Under the pieces are notes generated by a model. The model made no database searches and was not told the origin of the DNA. It saw only the letters and a list, made by a program, of their open reading frames with translations. From NCBI RefSeq assembly GCF_001922545.1, contig NZ_CP018744.1, positions 841,639 to 905,638 of the forward strand: a DNA stretch of 64,000 nt, given 5' to 3'. Made by a program: the position numbers and the translations under genes. Source of the stretch: Borreliella garinii. Its GTDB lineage: Bacteria > Spirochaetota > Spirochaetia > Borreliales > Borreliaceae. This document shows positions 8,446 through 17,947 of the stretch, in pieces. Numbering within the stretch: position 1 is the stretch's first letter; each line of letters begins with the position of its first letter.

Positions 8446-10412
8446 ATTTTAATCGATTTTTAATGTTATTCCTTTTTAACTTTAGTGTTCTATTGGGCAG
8501 TGACACCACAGCATTAGGACATTATCAAAAGGCTCATGAATATTATTTGTCTAAAAGGTATTATGATGCTATTGATGAGCTTGTTGAGGCTATAAAAATT
8601 AATCCCAATTATTATGAAGCTTATAAATTTATTGCATCAATTTATTATTCTCTTAAGATATATACTCAAGCACAATTTTTTATAGAAAAAGCTTATAAAA
8701 TGTCTAACGAAGACATTGAGTATAAAATTCTTTATGCAAATATATTATTAAAAAATAATAAAATTGATCAAGCAAAAAAAATCTATTCTGAGGTTTTAGT
8801 TAAACAGAGAAATAATATTGATGCTTTAGTTGGCCTTGCTTCGATTTTTGAACAAAATGGCTTATTCATAGCTGCCGCTAATTATTATTTATCTATTCTT
8901 GATTATAGTCAAAATAATTATAGTGCGTTTGAACATCTTATTGATATTTATCAAAGACTAGGAATGCATGACAAGATTAGACATTTGATAAATAAAGTCA
9001 GAGTAAATTTTTTATCTTTTCCAGATTTTCATAAAAGAGTAGCTGAATTTTATATTAGCATTAATAATTTAGGGCTTGCCGAAAAGTATGCTTTAAATTA
9101 TTTAGCTTTAATTGAAAGTTCTTATAAAGATTTTGGAGTTGTTGGTGCATATCGATTACTTGCGCTTGTTTATCTTCATGAATTTAAATATGAGGATGCA
9201 ATAGAATCATTGCAGAAAGCTATTTTGGTTAATAAAGACTCTGATGAACTTTATTATTTATTGGGATATTCTTACTTAAAATTTGGGGATATTGAAAAGG
9301 CTATTTTAAATTTAGAACGAGCTAAAAATCTTAAAAAAGATTTAGAATTTTATAATATTGCTCTTGAGGAGAGTTTTTTTGCGTCGAATTTTAGAAATTT
9401 TTTGAAAAACAATTCCAATGCTAAAATTTCTAAGCATTATGAAAATGAAGGATTTAAAGCTTTTAAATCTTTGGATTTAAACAAAGCATTGTTTAATGCA
9501 AAAAATGCTATTGATATCTGGCCTGATAATGACAGCGCCAGGTTTTTGCTTTCAAAAATTTACAAGCTTATGAATTTAGATATTATGGCTTATGAGCAGC
9601 TTTTTTATTTAGTTAAACAGAGAAATTCTACTGATTCTAGAATTTTGGATTTTTATGATGTTGTGTCTTTTGATGTTAGAAAGTCTTTATTTTATAAATA
9701 TGGATATAAAAGCATTGCTGATTTTAATAAACTTTACGATGACAGAATGGTTTATAGAATGGCTATTTTTACTCAAAGTGAAAATAAATTTTTTGGGGCA
9801 AACGATTTAATATTAAGATACGCTGAAAGGGTGCTTGAGCGTAATTTGAATATAGAAATAGTTAACTATAATTTTGATTACAATAAAAATAGAGACTATT
9901 TGATTAATAATTTTTCCGAAGGATTTTCTTATTCAAGAAATAATAATTTGGATTTATTTTTAATTTTTGATTTTAAGGCAGATATTTTGAAAAATACAGC
10001 TACTTTTTTAGTTAATGTTTTTTCGGGGAAAACAGGAATTAAGGTTGGTTCTTTTTCTTATGATGTGGGAGGTGTTAATTATTTAAGCAATGCTTTAAAT
10101 TCCTTTTCTAAAGATTTTCATGATTATTTGCCCAAAAAGGGAAAGATCCTTCAAATTAAAAATGACGATGCTCTTGTTAATCTTGGTCAAGTAAACGGTG
10201 TTTTAAAAGGTGATATTTTTTTGATTCTTAAAGAAGGTGCTTTAAATGGTGAAACTAGAGATTCTAATTTTATTGTTTATAAAAGGTCAGATATTTTGGG
10301 GGAGATTTTAATTGAGGATACAAGTGATTATATTTCCAGAGGTACTATAAAATCTTCTACCTTTTTAAAGGATTATATTCAAGAGGGAGCCACTGTGCTT
10401 GTAAAAAGATAG
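8442..10412 (+). CDS. Exported TPR-repeat protein
   Basis: A 656-residue protein with a signal-like hydrophobic N-terminus (about residues 5-19, no lipobox Cys). Tetratricopeptide repeats run from about residue 25 to 390 (for example YYLSKRYYDAIDELVEAIKI and YYLLGYSYLKFGDIEKAILN). The C-terminal third is a different, beta-rich region with no family I recognise. ATG overlaps the previous stop (ATGA). The stop lies next to the gap promoter. B31 order BB0058. Likely a periplasmic or membrane-associated scaffold; function unknown. Confidence 0.8.
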   Translation: MNFNRFLMLFLFNFSVLLGSDTTALGHYQKAHEYYLSKRYYDAIDELVEAIKINPNYYEAYKFIASIYYSLKIYTQAQFFIEKAYKMSNEDIEYKILYANILLKNNKIDQAKKIYSEVLVKQRNNIDALVGLASIFEQNGLFIAAANYYLSILDYSQNNYSAFEHLIDIYQRLGMHDKIRHLINKVRVNFLSFPDFHKRVAEFYISINNLGLAEKYALNYLALIESSYKDFGVVGAYRLLALVYLHEFKYEDAIESLQKAILVNKDSDELYYLLGYSYLKFGDIEKAILNLERAKNLKKDLEFYNIALEESFFASNFRNFLKNNSNAKISKHYENEGFKAFKSLDLNKALFNAKNAIDIWPDNDSARFLLSKIYKLMNLDIMAYEQLFYLVKQRNSTDSRILDFYDVVSFDVRKSLFYKYGYKSIADFNKLYDDRMVYRMAIFTQSENKFFGANDLILRYAERVLERNLNIEIVNYNFDYNKNRDYLINNFSEGFSYSRNNNLDLFLIFDFKADILKNTATFLVNVFSGKTGIKVGSFSYDVGGVNYLSNALNSFSKDFHDYLPKKGKILQIKNDDALVNLGQVNGVLKGDIFLILKEGALNGETRDSNFIVYKRSDILGEILIEDTSDYISRGTIKSSTFLKDYIQEGATVLVKR

Positions 10413-10413
10413 T

Positions 10414-10443
10414 TTGACACTCGTTATTAATTTATGATTTAAT
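10414..10443 (+). promoter_or_regulatory. Strong sigma-70 promoter of the gap-pgk-tpiA-secG operon
   Basis: TTGACA at 10414-10419, an 18-base spacer and TTTAAT at 10438-10443 with an upstream TG (extended -10). It starts 2 bases after the stop of the TPR gene, giving a leader of about 40 bases with GGAGGA before gap. Confidence 0.75.
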
Positions 10444-10486
10444 AAATCTAGTAAGAATAAAATCAAAAAAAATTGGAGGATTTTGT

Positions 10487-11494
10487 ATGAAATTGGCTAT
10501 TAATGGTTTTGGTCGTATTGGTAGAAATGTTTTTAAGATTGCTTTTGAAAGAGGAATTGATGTTGTGGCAATAAATGATTTAACAGATCCTAAAACCCTT
10601 GCACATCTTTTAAAGTATGATTCGACTTTTGGAGTATATAATAAAAAAGTTGAGTCAAGAGATGGCGCTATTGTTGTGGATGGAAGAGAAATAAAAATTA
10701 TTGCAGAGAGAGATCCAAAAAATCTTCCTTGGGCAAAGCTTGGAATCGATGTTGTAATTGAATCAACAGGTGTTTTTTCATCAGCAACTGGTGATAGGGG
10801 GGGATATCTTGATCATGTTAATCATGCTGGGGCTAAGAAAGTTATTTTAACAGTTCCTGCTAAGGACGAGATTAAAACAATAGTTCTTGGTGTAAATGAT
10901 CAGGATATTAATTCTGATTTAAAGGCTGTATCAAATGCTTCATGCACAACTAATTGTTTGGCTCCTCTTGCAAAAGTACTTCATGAATCATTTGGAATTG
11001 AACATGGACTTATGACAACTGTTCATGCTTATACTAATGATCAAAGAATTTTGGATCTTCCCCATTCTGATCTTAGACGAGCAAGGGCTGCTGCACTTTC
11101 TATTATTCCAACTTCAACTGGTGCTGCAAAAGCAGTTGGACTTGTTTTGCCTGAACTTAAGGGAAAGTTGAATGGGACTTCAATGAGGGTGCCTGTGCCA
11201 ACAGGTTCAATTGTTGATCTTACGGTTCAGCTCAAGAAAAAAGATGTTACCAAAGAAGAGATTAATCTTGCTCTCAAGAAGGCATCAGAAACGCCTGAGC
11301 TTAAAGGTATTTTAGGGTATACAGAAGATCCAATTGTATCTTCAGATATAAAGGGAAATTCTCACTCTTCTATTGTTGATGGTCTTGAGACAATGGTTCT
11401 TGAAAATGGGTTTGCAAAGGTGTTGTCATGGTATGACAATGAATTTGGATATTCTACAAGAGTGGTTGATCTTGCTCAAAAATTGGTGAAATAA
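10487..11494 (+). CDS. gap: Glyceraldehyde-3-phosphate dehydrogenase
   Basis: The NAD-dependent glycolytic step from glyceraldehyde-3-phosphate to 1,3-bisphosphoglycerate. The Rossmann start NGFGRIGRN, catalytic SNASCTTNC (Cys of the thioacyl intermediate) and the C-terminal WYDNEFGYS are all intact; 335 residues is full length. A strong GGAGGA Shine-Dalgarno is present. First gene of a glycolytic operon with pgk and tpiA; Borrelia depends on glycolysis for ATP. Confidence 0.98.
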   Translation: MKLAINGFGRIGRNVFKIAFERGIDVVAINDLTDPKTLAHLLKYDSTFGVYNKKVESRDGAIVVDGREIKIIAERDPKNLPWAKLGIDVVIESTGVFSSATGDRGGYLDHVNHAGAKKVILTVPAKDEIKTIVLGVNDQDINSDLKAVSNASCTTNCLAPLAKVLHESFGIEHGLMTTVHAYTNDQRILDLPHSDLRRARAAALSIIPTSTGAAKAVGLVLPELKGKLNGTSMRVPVPTGSIVDLTVQLKKKDVTKEEINLALKKASETPELKGILGYTEDPIVSSDIKGNSHSSIVDGLETMVLENGFAKVLSWYDNEFGYSTRVVDLAQKLVK

Positions 11495-11519
11495 GTAGAA
11501 ATATTTGTAAGGTAATAAA

Positions 11520-12701
11520 ATGTCAATAAAAACAGTAAAAGACTTTAATAGCTTTGCAGGTAAGCGAGCTTTAGTAAGATGTGATTTTAATGTTCCCCTA
11601 AAAGAGGGGAACATTAGCGATGATACTAGAATTAAGGCTGCGTTGCCCACAATAGAATACCTGAAAGAAAAAGGGGCTAGAATTGTACTTATAAGTCATT
11701 TGGGTAGACCAGAGGGCAAAAAAAATCTTAAATATTCTCTTAAACCTGTTGCCAATAAATTGTCAGAGCTTTTAGGCCAGGATGTCAAGATGCTTTCTGA
11801 TTGCATTGGAAGCGAAATTGTAAATAATACTTTACAAATGAAAGATGGCGATGTTGTATTGCTTGAAAATGTAAGGTTTTATGCAGAAGAAGAGAAAAAC
11901 GATAAAAATTTTGCAAAAAAACTTTCTGAGAATGGAGATGTTTTTGTAAATGATGCCTTTGGCGCAGCTCATAGAGCTCATGCTTCAACGGTAGGGGTTT
12001 CTGATTATTTACCATCTGTTGGTGGATTTTTAATGGAGAAAGAAGACAAATTTCTTGGAGAAGTATTAAAAAATCCCGAAAGGCCATTTATTTCGATTAT
12101 TGGTGGGTCTAAGGTTTCTTCAAAGATTGCAGTACTGGAATCACTTTTATCAAAGTCAAATGTAGTTGTGATTGGTGGTGGAATGGCCTATACTTTTTTA
12201 CATTCCAAAGGATATTCTATAGGCAAATCTCTTTTAGAGAGCGAATATATTGATGTAGCTTCTTCTTTTTTAAAGAAAGCAAAAGAGTTGGATGTTAAAG
12301 TAATTTTACCGCTTGATCACATTGTAGCAGACGATTTTAATAAAAATTCTACTCCTGAGTATATTGATTCCTTTGATATTCCTGAGAATAAGATTGGCAT
12401 GGATGTTGGAGGCAATACTTTAAAAGAAATCGAAAAGGTTATAAAAACTGCTAATACTATAATTTGGAATGGCCCTCTTGGTGTATTTGAATTTGATTCA
12501 TTTTCAAAAGGAACTGCAATGGTTGCCGAAATGGTAGCATCTTGCTCAGGTTTGACCATTGTTGGTGGTGGAGATTCTGTTGCAGCTGTTAATAAATTTA
12601 ATTTATCTGATAAGATCACTCATGTTTCAACAGGTGGCGGTGCATCACTTGAATATCTTGAAGGAAAGATTTTACCAGGTATTAAGGCTTTGGAGAAGTA
12701 A
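11520..12701 (+). CDS. pgk: Phosphoglycerate kinase
   Basis: Transfers phosphate from 1,3-bisphosphoglycerate to ADP. The sequence shows the N-domain [21 protein letters not shown], the nucleotide-binding GGSKVSSK and the C-terminal GGGDSVAAV with STGGGASLE. The 393-residue length is typical. Starts at ATG 11520, 25 bases after gap, with TAAGG upstream; its end supplies the Shine-Dalgarno for tpiA. Confidence 0.98.
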   Translation: MSIKTVKDFNSFAGKRALVRCDFNVPLKEGNISDDTRIKAALPTIEYLKEKGARIVLISHLGRPEGKKNLKYSLKPVANKLSELLGQDVKMLSDCIGSEIVNNTLQMKDGDVVLLENVRFYAEEEKNDKNFAKKLSENGDVFVNDAFGAAHRAHASTVGVSDYLPSVGGFLMEKEDKFLGEVLKNPERPFISIIGGSKVSSKIAVLESLLSKSNVVVIGGGMAYTFLHSKGYSIGKSLLESEYIDVASSFLKKAKELDVKVILPLDHIVADDFNKNSTPEYIDSFDIPENKIGMDVGGNTLKEIEKVIKTANTIIWNGPLGVFEFDSFSKGTAMVAEMVASCSGLTIVGGGDSVAAVNKFNLSDKITHVSTGGGASLEYLEGKILPGIKALEK

Positions 12702-12702
12702 A

Positions 12703-13464
12703 GTGAGAAAAACGTTTTTAGCGGGAAATTGGAAAATGCATTATACAAGCACAGAAGCTTCTATTGTTGCAAAAAAAATCGCAACTGAAGTTAAAGCTTT
12801 AAAGGATGATTGTGTAATAATGATAACTCCCCCATTTACGGCTTTGTCTAAGGTTTCAGAATGTATTAAGGGTAGCAATGTTCTTCTTGGTGCTCAAAAT
12901 ATGTCTTATATGGAAAGTGGAGCAAGGACTAGTGAAATTTCACCTTCAATGCTTTTAGAATTTGGAGTAGAGTATGTTATACTTGGTCATTCTGAATGTA
13001 GATTGTATTTGGGAGAAACAGATGAAATAATAAATAAAAAAATTCTTACGGGGCTTAAGCATCCTTTTAAGTACTTAATTCTTTGCGTTGGAGAAACTCT
13101 TAATGAGAGAGATTCTGGAAAAACTTTAGATGTTGTTTTAAATCAGGTTAAAAAAGGGTTAGATGGTGTTTCTGAATCAGATATTAAAAGAATAATTTTA
13201 GCTTATGAACCTGTTTGGGCAATTGGAACGGGCAAAACTGCAACTAAAGAGGAAGCAGAAGAAGTTCATAAGGCAATTAGGCTTGAGATTATGAAGCTTT
13301 ATTCAAAGTCGGTTTCGGATAATGTTATAATTCAGTATGGAGGCTCTGTTAATTCAAGCAATGTAAAAGAGCTTATGAATGAGCCCAATATTGATGGTGC
13401 TTTAATAGGCGGAGCATCTTTGAAGGCCGAATCTTTTTTATCTATAATTAATAACGTTCTTTAG
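12703..13464 (+). CDS. tpiA: Triosephosphate isomerase
   Basis: Interconverts dihydroxyacetone phosphate and glyceraldehyde-3-phosphate. GNWKMH (active Lys), ILGHSECR (catalytic His), [14 protein letters not shown] (catalytic Glu and loop 6) and QYGGSVN are present. I place the start at GTG 12703, one base after the pgk stop, because the protein then begins [13 protein letters not shown] at the normal TIM N-terminus and GGAGAAG lies upstream; the open frame further back overlaps pgk. This gives 253 residues. Confidence 0.96.
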   Translation: MRKTFLAGNWKMHYTSTEASIVAKKIATEVKALKDDCVIMITPPFTALSKVSECIKGSNVLLGAQNMSYMESGARTSEISPSMLLEFGVEYVILGHSECRLYLGETDEIINKKILTGLKHPFKYLILCVGETLNERDSGKTLDVVLNQVKKGLDGVSESDIKRIILAYEPVWAIGTGKTATKEEAEEVHKAIRLEIMKLYSKSVSDNVIIQYGGSVNSSNVKELMNEPNIDGALIGGASLKAESFLSIINNVL

Positions 13465-13479
13465 TTAAAGAGGTTTGTT

Positions 13480-13842
13480 TTGGATTTAATTAGATTTTGT
13501 ATTTTTGTAATTTTTGTTATTGTTTCAATTTTTATTATCCTTTTAATTCTAATTCAAGATGAACAGGGTGATGGAATAGGCGGTGTTTTTGGGGGCGGTA
13601 GTTCTTCTATATTTGGGGCAAAGTCTTCAAGCGTTGCTGTAAAAGTTACTGGATTTTTTATAGCATTCTTTTTTATCTTTGTAATTTTGTTATCTTTTAT
13701 GAATACTAAAAGAGCAGACAATAGCTTTCTAGATGATATAAAGACGGAAAATAAAAATAGTTCAACTTTCTGGGATAATGAGAATAATGAATCAGATACT
13801 AATATTAATGAAATTAAAGAAGAAGATTTGAAAGAAAAATAA
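13480..13842 (+). CDS. secG: Protein translocase subunit SecG
   Basis: A small SecYEG subunit with two transmembrane helices (about residues 4-26 and 52-74) joined by the glycine-serine rich cytosolic loop typical of SecG (GGGSSSIFGAKSSS). The start is TTG 13480 with AAAGAGG upstream. The acidic tail after residue 80 is longer than in many SecGs. Last gene of the gap operon; two hairpins follow. B31 order BB0054. Confidence 0.9.
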   Translation: MDLIRFCIFVIFVIVSIFIILLILIQDEQGDGIGGVFGGGSSSIFGAKSSSVAVKVTGFFIAFFFIFVILLSFMNTKRADNSFLDDIKTENKNSSTFWDNENNESDTNINEIKEEDLKEK

Positions 13843-13860
13843 TTTAAATTGATTACTGCT

Positions 13861-13912
13861 GTGCTATGTTATAGCACTCTTTTACGTAAAGAGTCAACTC
13901 ATTACGTAAAAG
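13861..13912. terminator. Two tandem hairpins between convergent secG and ung
   Basis: Hairpin 1: GTGCTAT (13861-13867), loop GTT, ATAGCAC (13871-13877), followed by TCTTTT. Hairpin 2: CTTTTACGTAA (13879-13889), 12-base loop, TTACGTAAAAG (13902-13912). The second arm pair contains A and T runs on the outside, so it could serve both strands. They lie between the ends of the glycolytic operon and ung. Confidence 0.75.
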
Positions 13913-13939
13913 AATTTTAAATCATAACTATTATCAATT

Positions 13940-14611
13940 TTATTGAAAGTTTATTTTATTTTTATTGTGTTTTTTTAAATAATTTAAAGCATCGATAAAA
14001 TGATTTGATCCTAAAAATCCATTGTTTGCTGAATATGGAGATGGGTGGCTTGTTTCAAGAATTAGATGCTTTGCTGGGTCTATGATCTTTTTTTTGCTCC
14101 TTGCTAAATTGCCCCAAAGCATAAATACAATATTTTTCAAATTTTTAGAGATTATTTTTATTACTTCATCTGTAAAAATTTCCCACCCAATAGCTTTATG
14201 AGAAGAAGGTTTGCCTTCTTCGACCGTTAAGATTGTATTTATTAAAAATACACCTTGAATTGCCCATCTTTTTAAATCTCCGTTTGGGAGGGTTTTTATT
14301 TTTAAACTTTTTTCTATTTCTTTAAATATGTTTTGCAAAGACGGTGGAATTTTGATTTCTGAATCTACAGAAAAAGCAAGTCCATTTGCTTGGTTTTTTC
14401 CATGATATGGATCTTGTCCAATTATTACCACCTTTATGTCTTTAAATGGTAAAGAATCAAAAGCATTGAATATAAGTTTTGGAGGAGGAAATATTTTACC
14501 TTTTTTTGTTTTATATTCATGTTTTATGAACTTCACAAGCTTTTTAAAGTATTCTTTATTGAATTCATTGTTTAAAACTTCTTTCCAAGATTCTTCAATT
14601 TTTACTTTCAT
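13940..14611 (-). CDS. ung: Uracil-DNA glycosylase (family 1)
   Basis: Excises uracil from DNA. GQDPYHG holds the catalytic Asp water-activating loop and [12 protein letters not shown] the His loop and Leu intercalation region; 223 residues is full length. It is divergent from trmH and convergent with secG. A degenerate family-4-like fold also occurs in this window (51207-51806), but this one looks fully active. Confidence 0.97.
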   Translation of the reverse strand: MKVKIEESWKEVLNNEFNKEYFKKLVKFIKHEYKTKKGKIFPPPKLIFNAFDSLPFKDIKVVIIGQDPYHGKNQANGLAFSVDSEIKIPPSLQNIFKEIEKSLKIKTLPNGDLKRWAIQGVFLINTILTVEEGKPSSHKAIGWEIFTDEVIKIISKNLKNIVFMLWGNLARSKKKIIDPAKHLILETSHPSPYSANNGFLGSNHFIDALNYLKKHNKNKINFQ

Positions 14612-14692
14612 TTTTGTATTATATAAGAAATAGTTTGTAATTTGAAATATATTGAAGGGACGACTTTACTATTTTGAAATTTGATTTTTATT

Positions 14693-15349
14693 ATGGATAA
14701 TGATGTATTAAAAAGAATAGAAGTTTTGTCTGAATTTATTACAGATAAAAAAAAAGCTAGAATTGAGGAAGTATTAAGTTGTCGCACTAATTATTTAACA
14801 TTTGTGCTTGAAGATATTTTTCAGCCCCAAAATGCAAGTGCTACTATTAGAACAGGTGAAATTTTAGGACTTAGTGATGTTCATATTATTAGTAAAAGGA
14901 ATAAGTGTACTTTAAATCCAGATGTTACTTTAGGATCTTCTCAGTGGATAAATTTAAATAGGTATAACAATACTAAGTTTGCACTTGATAGGTTAAAGTC
15001 TGATGGATATAGCATAGTAGCCACATCTTTGGATGAACAATCAATAAATCTTGAAGATTTTCCAATTAGCAATAAAATGGCAGTATTTTTTGGGACAGAG
15101 TTAACAGGGCTTAGCGCAGAAGCTTTTGAAGCTGCCGATTTATATTTAAAAATACCTATGCATGGATTTACTCAAAGCTATAATATTTCTGTAGCTGTTG
15201 CAATAGTTATGTATTCTTTATCGATTCGTTTAAGAAAAAGTAGCATTAATTATTTGTTAGATGAAGTTGAGAAATCAAATTTGAGATTAAAATACTATAG
15301 ACAAGTTGTTAAAAATTATCAATTTATTGAAAATCTTATTAATTCTTAA
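14693..15349 (+). CDS. TrmH-family (SpoU) tRNA/rRNA 2'-O-methyltransferase
   Basis: A SPOUT methyltransferase with the three family motifs: NASATIRTGE (catalytic Arg), VFFGTELTGLS and MHGFTQSYNISVAVA. Gene size and the leading helical extension fit TrmH (Gm18 of tRNA) best. I chose ATG 14693 (MDNDVLKRIE) over the in-frame TTG 14681; neither has a clear Shine-Dalgarno. The stop overlaps the end of the convergent membrane gene by 4 bases. B31 order BB0052. Confidence 0.88.
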   Translation: MDNDVLKRIEVLSEFITDKKKARIEEVLSCRTNYLTFVLEDIFQPQNASATIRTGEILGLSDVHIISKRNKCTLNPDVTLGSSQWINLNRYNNTKFALDRLKSDGYSIVATSLDEQSINLEDFPISNKMAVFFGTELTGLSAEAFEAADLYLKIPMHGFTQSYNISVAVAIVMYSLSIRLRKSSINYLLDEVEKSNLRLKYYRQVVKNYQFIENLINS

Positions 15350-16047
15350 ACTTCTCTTATTTTTTTCCAAGAATTTAAAAATAGATAAAAAATTGTATCG
15401 ATTGCAATTATTATTAATGTAAAAATTAGAGAACCTTCTATAAGTTCGATACCCCTTACTTCAGGGTAGAATTTAAGTATTGTAGTTATAGATATTGAAA
15501 CTAGTAAATTAGCTAGATATCCAGAAATTAGCCTTGATAGAGGATGAATGATCCATAAAGATTTTATTTTTATTTGTTTAAAGTAATCATATAGCAAGAT
15601 GTTTATATATTGCGATAGAAAAAACACATAAGTTCCAATTAATATTGTTAAAATGTATGTAAAGTTGTTGAATAAAATTTTAAAATGAATATCTGAGGTG
15701 TCTAATTTGTTATGATTGAATACTATCATAAAATTAATCATAATTGTAAAAGTTATGTTTAACAAAAGACCCAATATTACGGAATTTGTTGCTTCTTTTT
15801 TATTATATTTTTCTACCATTAAGTTTAGGGAGAATAATGCCGATAAAAAAGTAATGCCTGATAAATTTAAGGACATTCCAAATGTTTTTACATTTCTTAG
15901 TATTAGAATATTTGATATTGTTGAAATAATCGCATTGAAACAAAAAAGGCCAGATTTTCCGAAAAATCGGTAAAGAATACCTAATGTTGTATATGTAAAG
16001 AGAAGAACTCCTATCCACAAGCTTAAATCAAACATATCTTTACTCAT
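15346..16047 (-). CDS. YhhQ/VUT-family membrane transporter, divergent paralogue
   Basis: A 233-residue integral membrane protein with about six to seven hydrophobic segments and the layout of its upstream neighbour (N-terminal helices, FLSALFSLNLMVEKYNKKEA near residue 70, WIIHPLSRLISGYLANLLVS near 175). Compared with the neighbour the family loop SDIISEFYGKK-like sequence is degraded to LMVEKYNKKEA. It follows the paralogue by about 64 bases on the same strand. Possibly a transporter of queuosine precursors or a related base with altered specificity. B31 order BB0051. Confidence 0.65.
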   Translation of the reverse strand: MSKDMFDLSLWIGVLLFTYTTLGILYRFFGKSGLFCFNAIISTISNILILRNVKTFGMSLNLSGITFLSALFSLNLMVEKYNKKEATNSVILGLLLNITFTIMINFMIVFNHNKLDTSDIHFKILFNNFTYILTILIGTYVFFLSQYINILLYDYFKQIKIKSLWIIHPLSRLISGYLANLLVSISITTILKFYPEVRGIELIEGSLIFTLIIIAIDTIFYLFLNSWKKIREV

Positions 16048-16111
16048 AGGATTTAATTTTACCAGATTAATTATCTTAGATAAAGTTTTTTATTTATTAA
16101 AATTAACTTTT

Positions 16112-16786
16112 TTATTTTTGAAGTTTTATATATTTTGCAAAATATATAAAAGGTGTTCCCAAAATTCCCGCAAAACCTTTAATTAGGTATGTGGAAATTA
16201 CTATATCCAGGAAAGCTTGCTTTGGGAATACTTTAAAATAGGTTGCTATACTTACAAAAATTAGTGTATCTATTAAGCCACTTATCAATGTTGATCCATT
16301 GGTTCTGAAAAATAAAAACCTAGGAAATTTTTTTTTAATAAATTGATATAGGTATACATCGTTTAACTGGGATACTAGGTATGCGACAAGAGAGGCTAAT
16401 AGTAAAGCTGGTATTGAGGAGAAAATGTTTTCTAAGCTTTTAAAATTTTCTTGAGTTCTATTTGACATAAAGTGAATTTGGGTATTTGTTAATACTGCAA
16501 AGACAATGAAGCTGATAAACCCAATATAAACGGCTTTTTTTGAAGTTTTTTTTCCATAAAATTCTGAGATAATATCTGTTGCAATGTATGACGATGCATA
16601 AATAATATTGCCTAGTGTAGCATTAATTCCAAATATTGTAATTTGTTTTAAAACTTGAATGTTTGCTATAATAATCGCTACTGCAACCCAAGCGAATAAT
16701 CCATTTTTTTTAAAAAAAACGGCTATAATAATTAAAAATGAATAAGTAGTAATTAGCATAGCAAACCATAAAAACTCATTAAACAT
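16112..16786 (-). CDS. yhhQ: Queuosine-precursor transporter, YhhQ/VUT family
   Basis: A 224-residue inner-membrane protein with about six helices and the family landmarks ATDIISEFYGKKTSKKAVYIG (the conserved cytosolic loop around residues 70-90) and FFRTNGSTLISGLIDTLIF (165-185). Characterised YhhQ proteins import preQ0/preQ1 for tRNA queuosine. queA, a queuosine-pathway enzyme, is encoded at 42.9 kb, which fits. First gene of a two-gene paralogous pair. B31 order BB0050. Substrate is inferred from the family. Confidence 0.78.
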   Translation of the reverse strand: MFNEFLWFAMLITTYSFLIIIAVFFKKNGLFAWVAVAIIIANIQVLKQITIFGINATLGNIIYASSYIATDIISEFYGKKTSKKAVYIGFISFIVFAVLTNTQIHFMSNRTQENFKSLENIFSSIPALLLASLVAYLVSQLNDVYLYQFIKKKFPRFLFFRTNGSTLISGLIDTLIFVSIATYFKVFPKQAFLDIVISTYLIKGFAGILGTPFIYFAKYIKLQK

Positions 16787-16856
16787 AAAATTCTCTTTTA
16801 GTATATTGGACTTATTATTATAAAATTTTAGTTTAATTTTTGCAAATAAGGTAGTA

Positions 16857-16885
16857 TTGTTGTTTTCTTTAGACTATGCTAAAAT
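16857..16885 (+). promoter_or_regulatory. Sigma-70 promoter of the tmRNA gene
   Basis: TTGTTG at 16857-16862, 17-base spacer, TAAAAT at 16880-16885, ending 11 bases before the mature tmRNA 5' end; RNase P would trim the short leader. Confidence 0.6.
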
Positions 16886-16896
16886 GACATTTACAA

Positions 16897-17256
16897 GGGG
16901 ATGTTTTGGATTTGACTGAAAATGCCAGTATTGTAAGTTGCAGGCAGAGGGAATCTCTTAAAACTTCTAAAATAAATGCAAAAAATAATAACTTTACAAG
17001 CTCAAACCTTGTAATGGCTGCTTAAGTTAGCAGAGAGTTTCGTTGAATTTGGCTTTGAGGTTCACTTATACTCTTTTCGATATCGAAGCTTGCTTAAAAA
17101 TGTTTTCAAGTTAGTTTTTAGGGACTTTTGTACTTGAGAGCAATTTGGCGGTTTGCTAGTATTTCCAAACCATATTGCTTAAGTAAAATGCTAGATAAGC
17201 TTGTAGAAGCTTATAATATTGTTTTTAGGACGCGGGTTCAATTCCCGCCATCTCCA
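16897..17256 (+). ncRNA. ssrA: tmRNA (10Sa RNA)
   Basis: The 5' GGGGATG (16897-16903) pairs with CATCTCC (17249-17255), leaving A 17256 as discriminator. The third pair is G-U, the alanine identity element. The T arm CGGGTTCAATTCCCG and 5' TTTGGATTTGAC region match tmRNA. The encoded tag AKNNNFTSSNLVMAA (16978-17022, then TAA) is the Borrelia tag. No CCA is encoded. tmRNA rescues stalled ribosomes with SmpB, encoded at 32.5 kb. Confidence 0.97.
16978..17025 (+). other. tmRNA proteolysis-tag reading frame
   Basis: GCA resume codon to TAA encodes AKNNNFTSSNLVMAA, a 15-residue degradation tag with the small hydrophobic terminus recognised by ClpXP-type proteases. Confidence 0.95.
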
Positions 17257-17339
17257 TTTATTTCATTCTTTTATTTATCCTTTAAACATAAGCCTTAAAA
17301 AGCATTGCTAAATTTAGAAGGTTTTTAATTATTATTTAA

Positions 17340-17411
17340 AGCGTCCTATCGGAATCGAACCGACATCATTAGCTTGGAAGGCTAAGGTAATAGCCATTAT
17401 ACGAAGGACGC
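17340..17411 (-). tRNA. tRNA-Gly (anticodon UCC)
   Basis: Reading the minus strand, the acceptor GCGTCCT pairs with AGGACGC, the anticodon loop is CTTCCAA (TCC at its centre) and the T arm is TCGGTTCGATTCCGA. The discriminator is T, as in bacterial glycine tRNAs; CCA is not encoded. It lies opposite to the tmRNA gene, 84 bases beyond its 3' end. Confidence 0.96.
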
Positions 17412-17425
17412 AAGACAATAATTTA

Positions 17426-17454
17426 CTTATATAAAAAAAATCAATTTATGTCAA
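17426..17454 (-). promoter_or_regulatory. Near-consensus promoter of tRNA-Gly
   Basis: On the minus strand TTGACA (17454-17449), exactly 17 bases of spacer and TATAAG (17431-17426), ending 14 bases before the tRNA 5' end. One of the best sigma-70 matches in the window. Confidence 0.8.
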
Positions 17455-17561
17455 TAAGATTTATTGTAATGTTATTTTTGGCTAGCAATTTTTTTTTTAA
17501 ATAAGTACAATTAATTTAACTTAAATGTAGTCAAGTATAAAAACTTGTGTGGAGGAAATTG

Positions 17562-17933
17562 ATGGGAGAGAGAGGGGAAGTATACTCTGAGAAGCTATTT
17601 ACAGAGTCTGAGAGAACTTATTTTTTTAATGTCAAGGAAAATAGAAAAGGGGATTATTTTTTAAATATTGTAGAGAGCAAAAGAAGTCCAAGTGGAGATT
17701 TTGAAAGACATTCTATTTTTGTATATGAAGAAAATATAAGTGAGTTTGAATCCAATTTGCTTAAGGCAATAGCTGTTATTAAGAAAAAAGTGTCTACAGG
17801 ATCTGTTGATTCTTCTATGAGGCATGATAGGGGGAGGTATGATGAATATGGAGAGAAATCTAAATTAGATGATTCTAGATTTCAGAATAAATCTCATTTA
17901 TCGGGCGGACGATTTAAAAAGAAGGATTATTAA
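17562..17933 (+). CDS. bpuR: BpuR, PUR-domain single-stranded nucleic-acid-binding protein
   Basis: A 123-residue protein with one PUR domain (about residues 8-85: [20 protein letters not shown], then [13 protein letters not shown]) and a charged, disordered tail rich in Arg, Asp and Lys. In B. burgdorferi BpuR (BB0047) binds DNA and RNA and acts as a regulator and co-repressor. I chose ATG 17562 because GGAGG ends 9 bases before it; the reading frame from 17547 contains that Shine-Dalgarno itself. Confidence 0.9.
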   Translation: MGERGEVYSEKLFTESERTYFFNVKENRKGDYFLNIVESKRSPSGDFERHSIFVYEENISEFESNLLKAIAVIKKKVSTGSVDSSMRHDRGRYDEYGEKSKLDDSRFQNKSHLSGGRFKKKDY

Positions 17934-17947
17934 TTTTTATTATTTTT

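Noticed and set aside
11785..12087. Open frame antisense to pgk, and similar ones antisense to smc, gap and parC
   Set aside because: They lie wholly inside strong, conserved coding sequence, have no Shine-Dalgarno and their translations show no family features.
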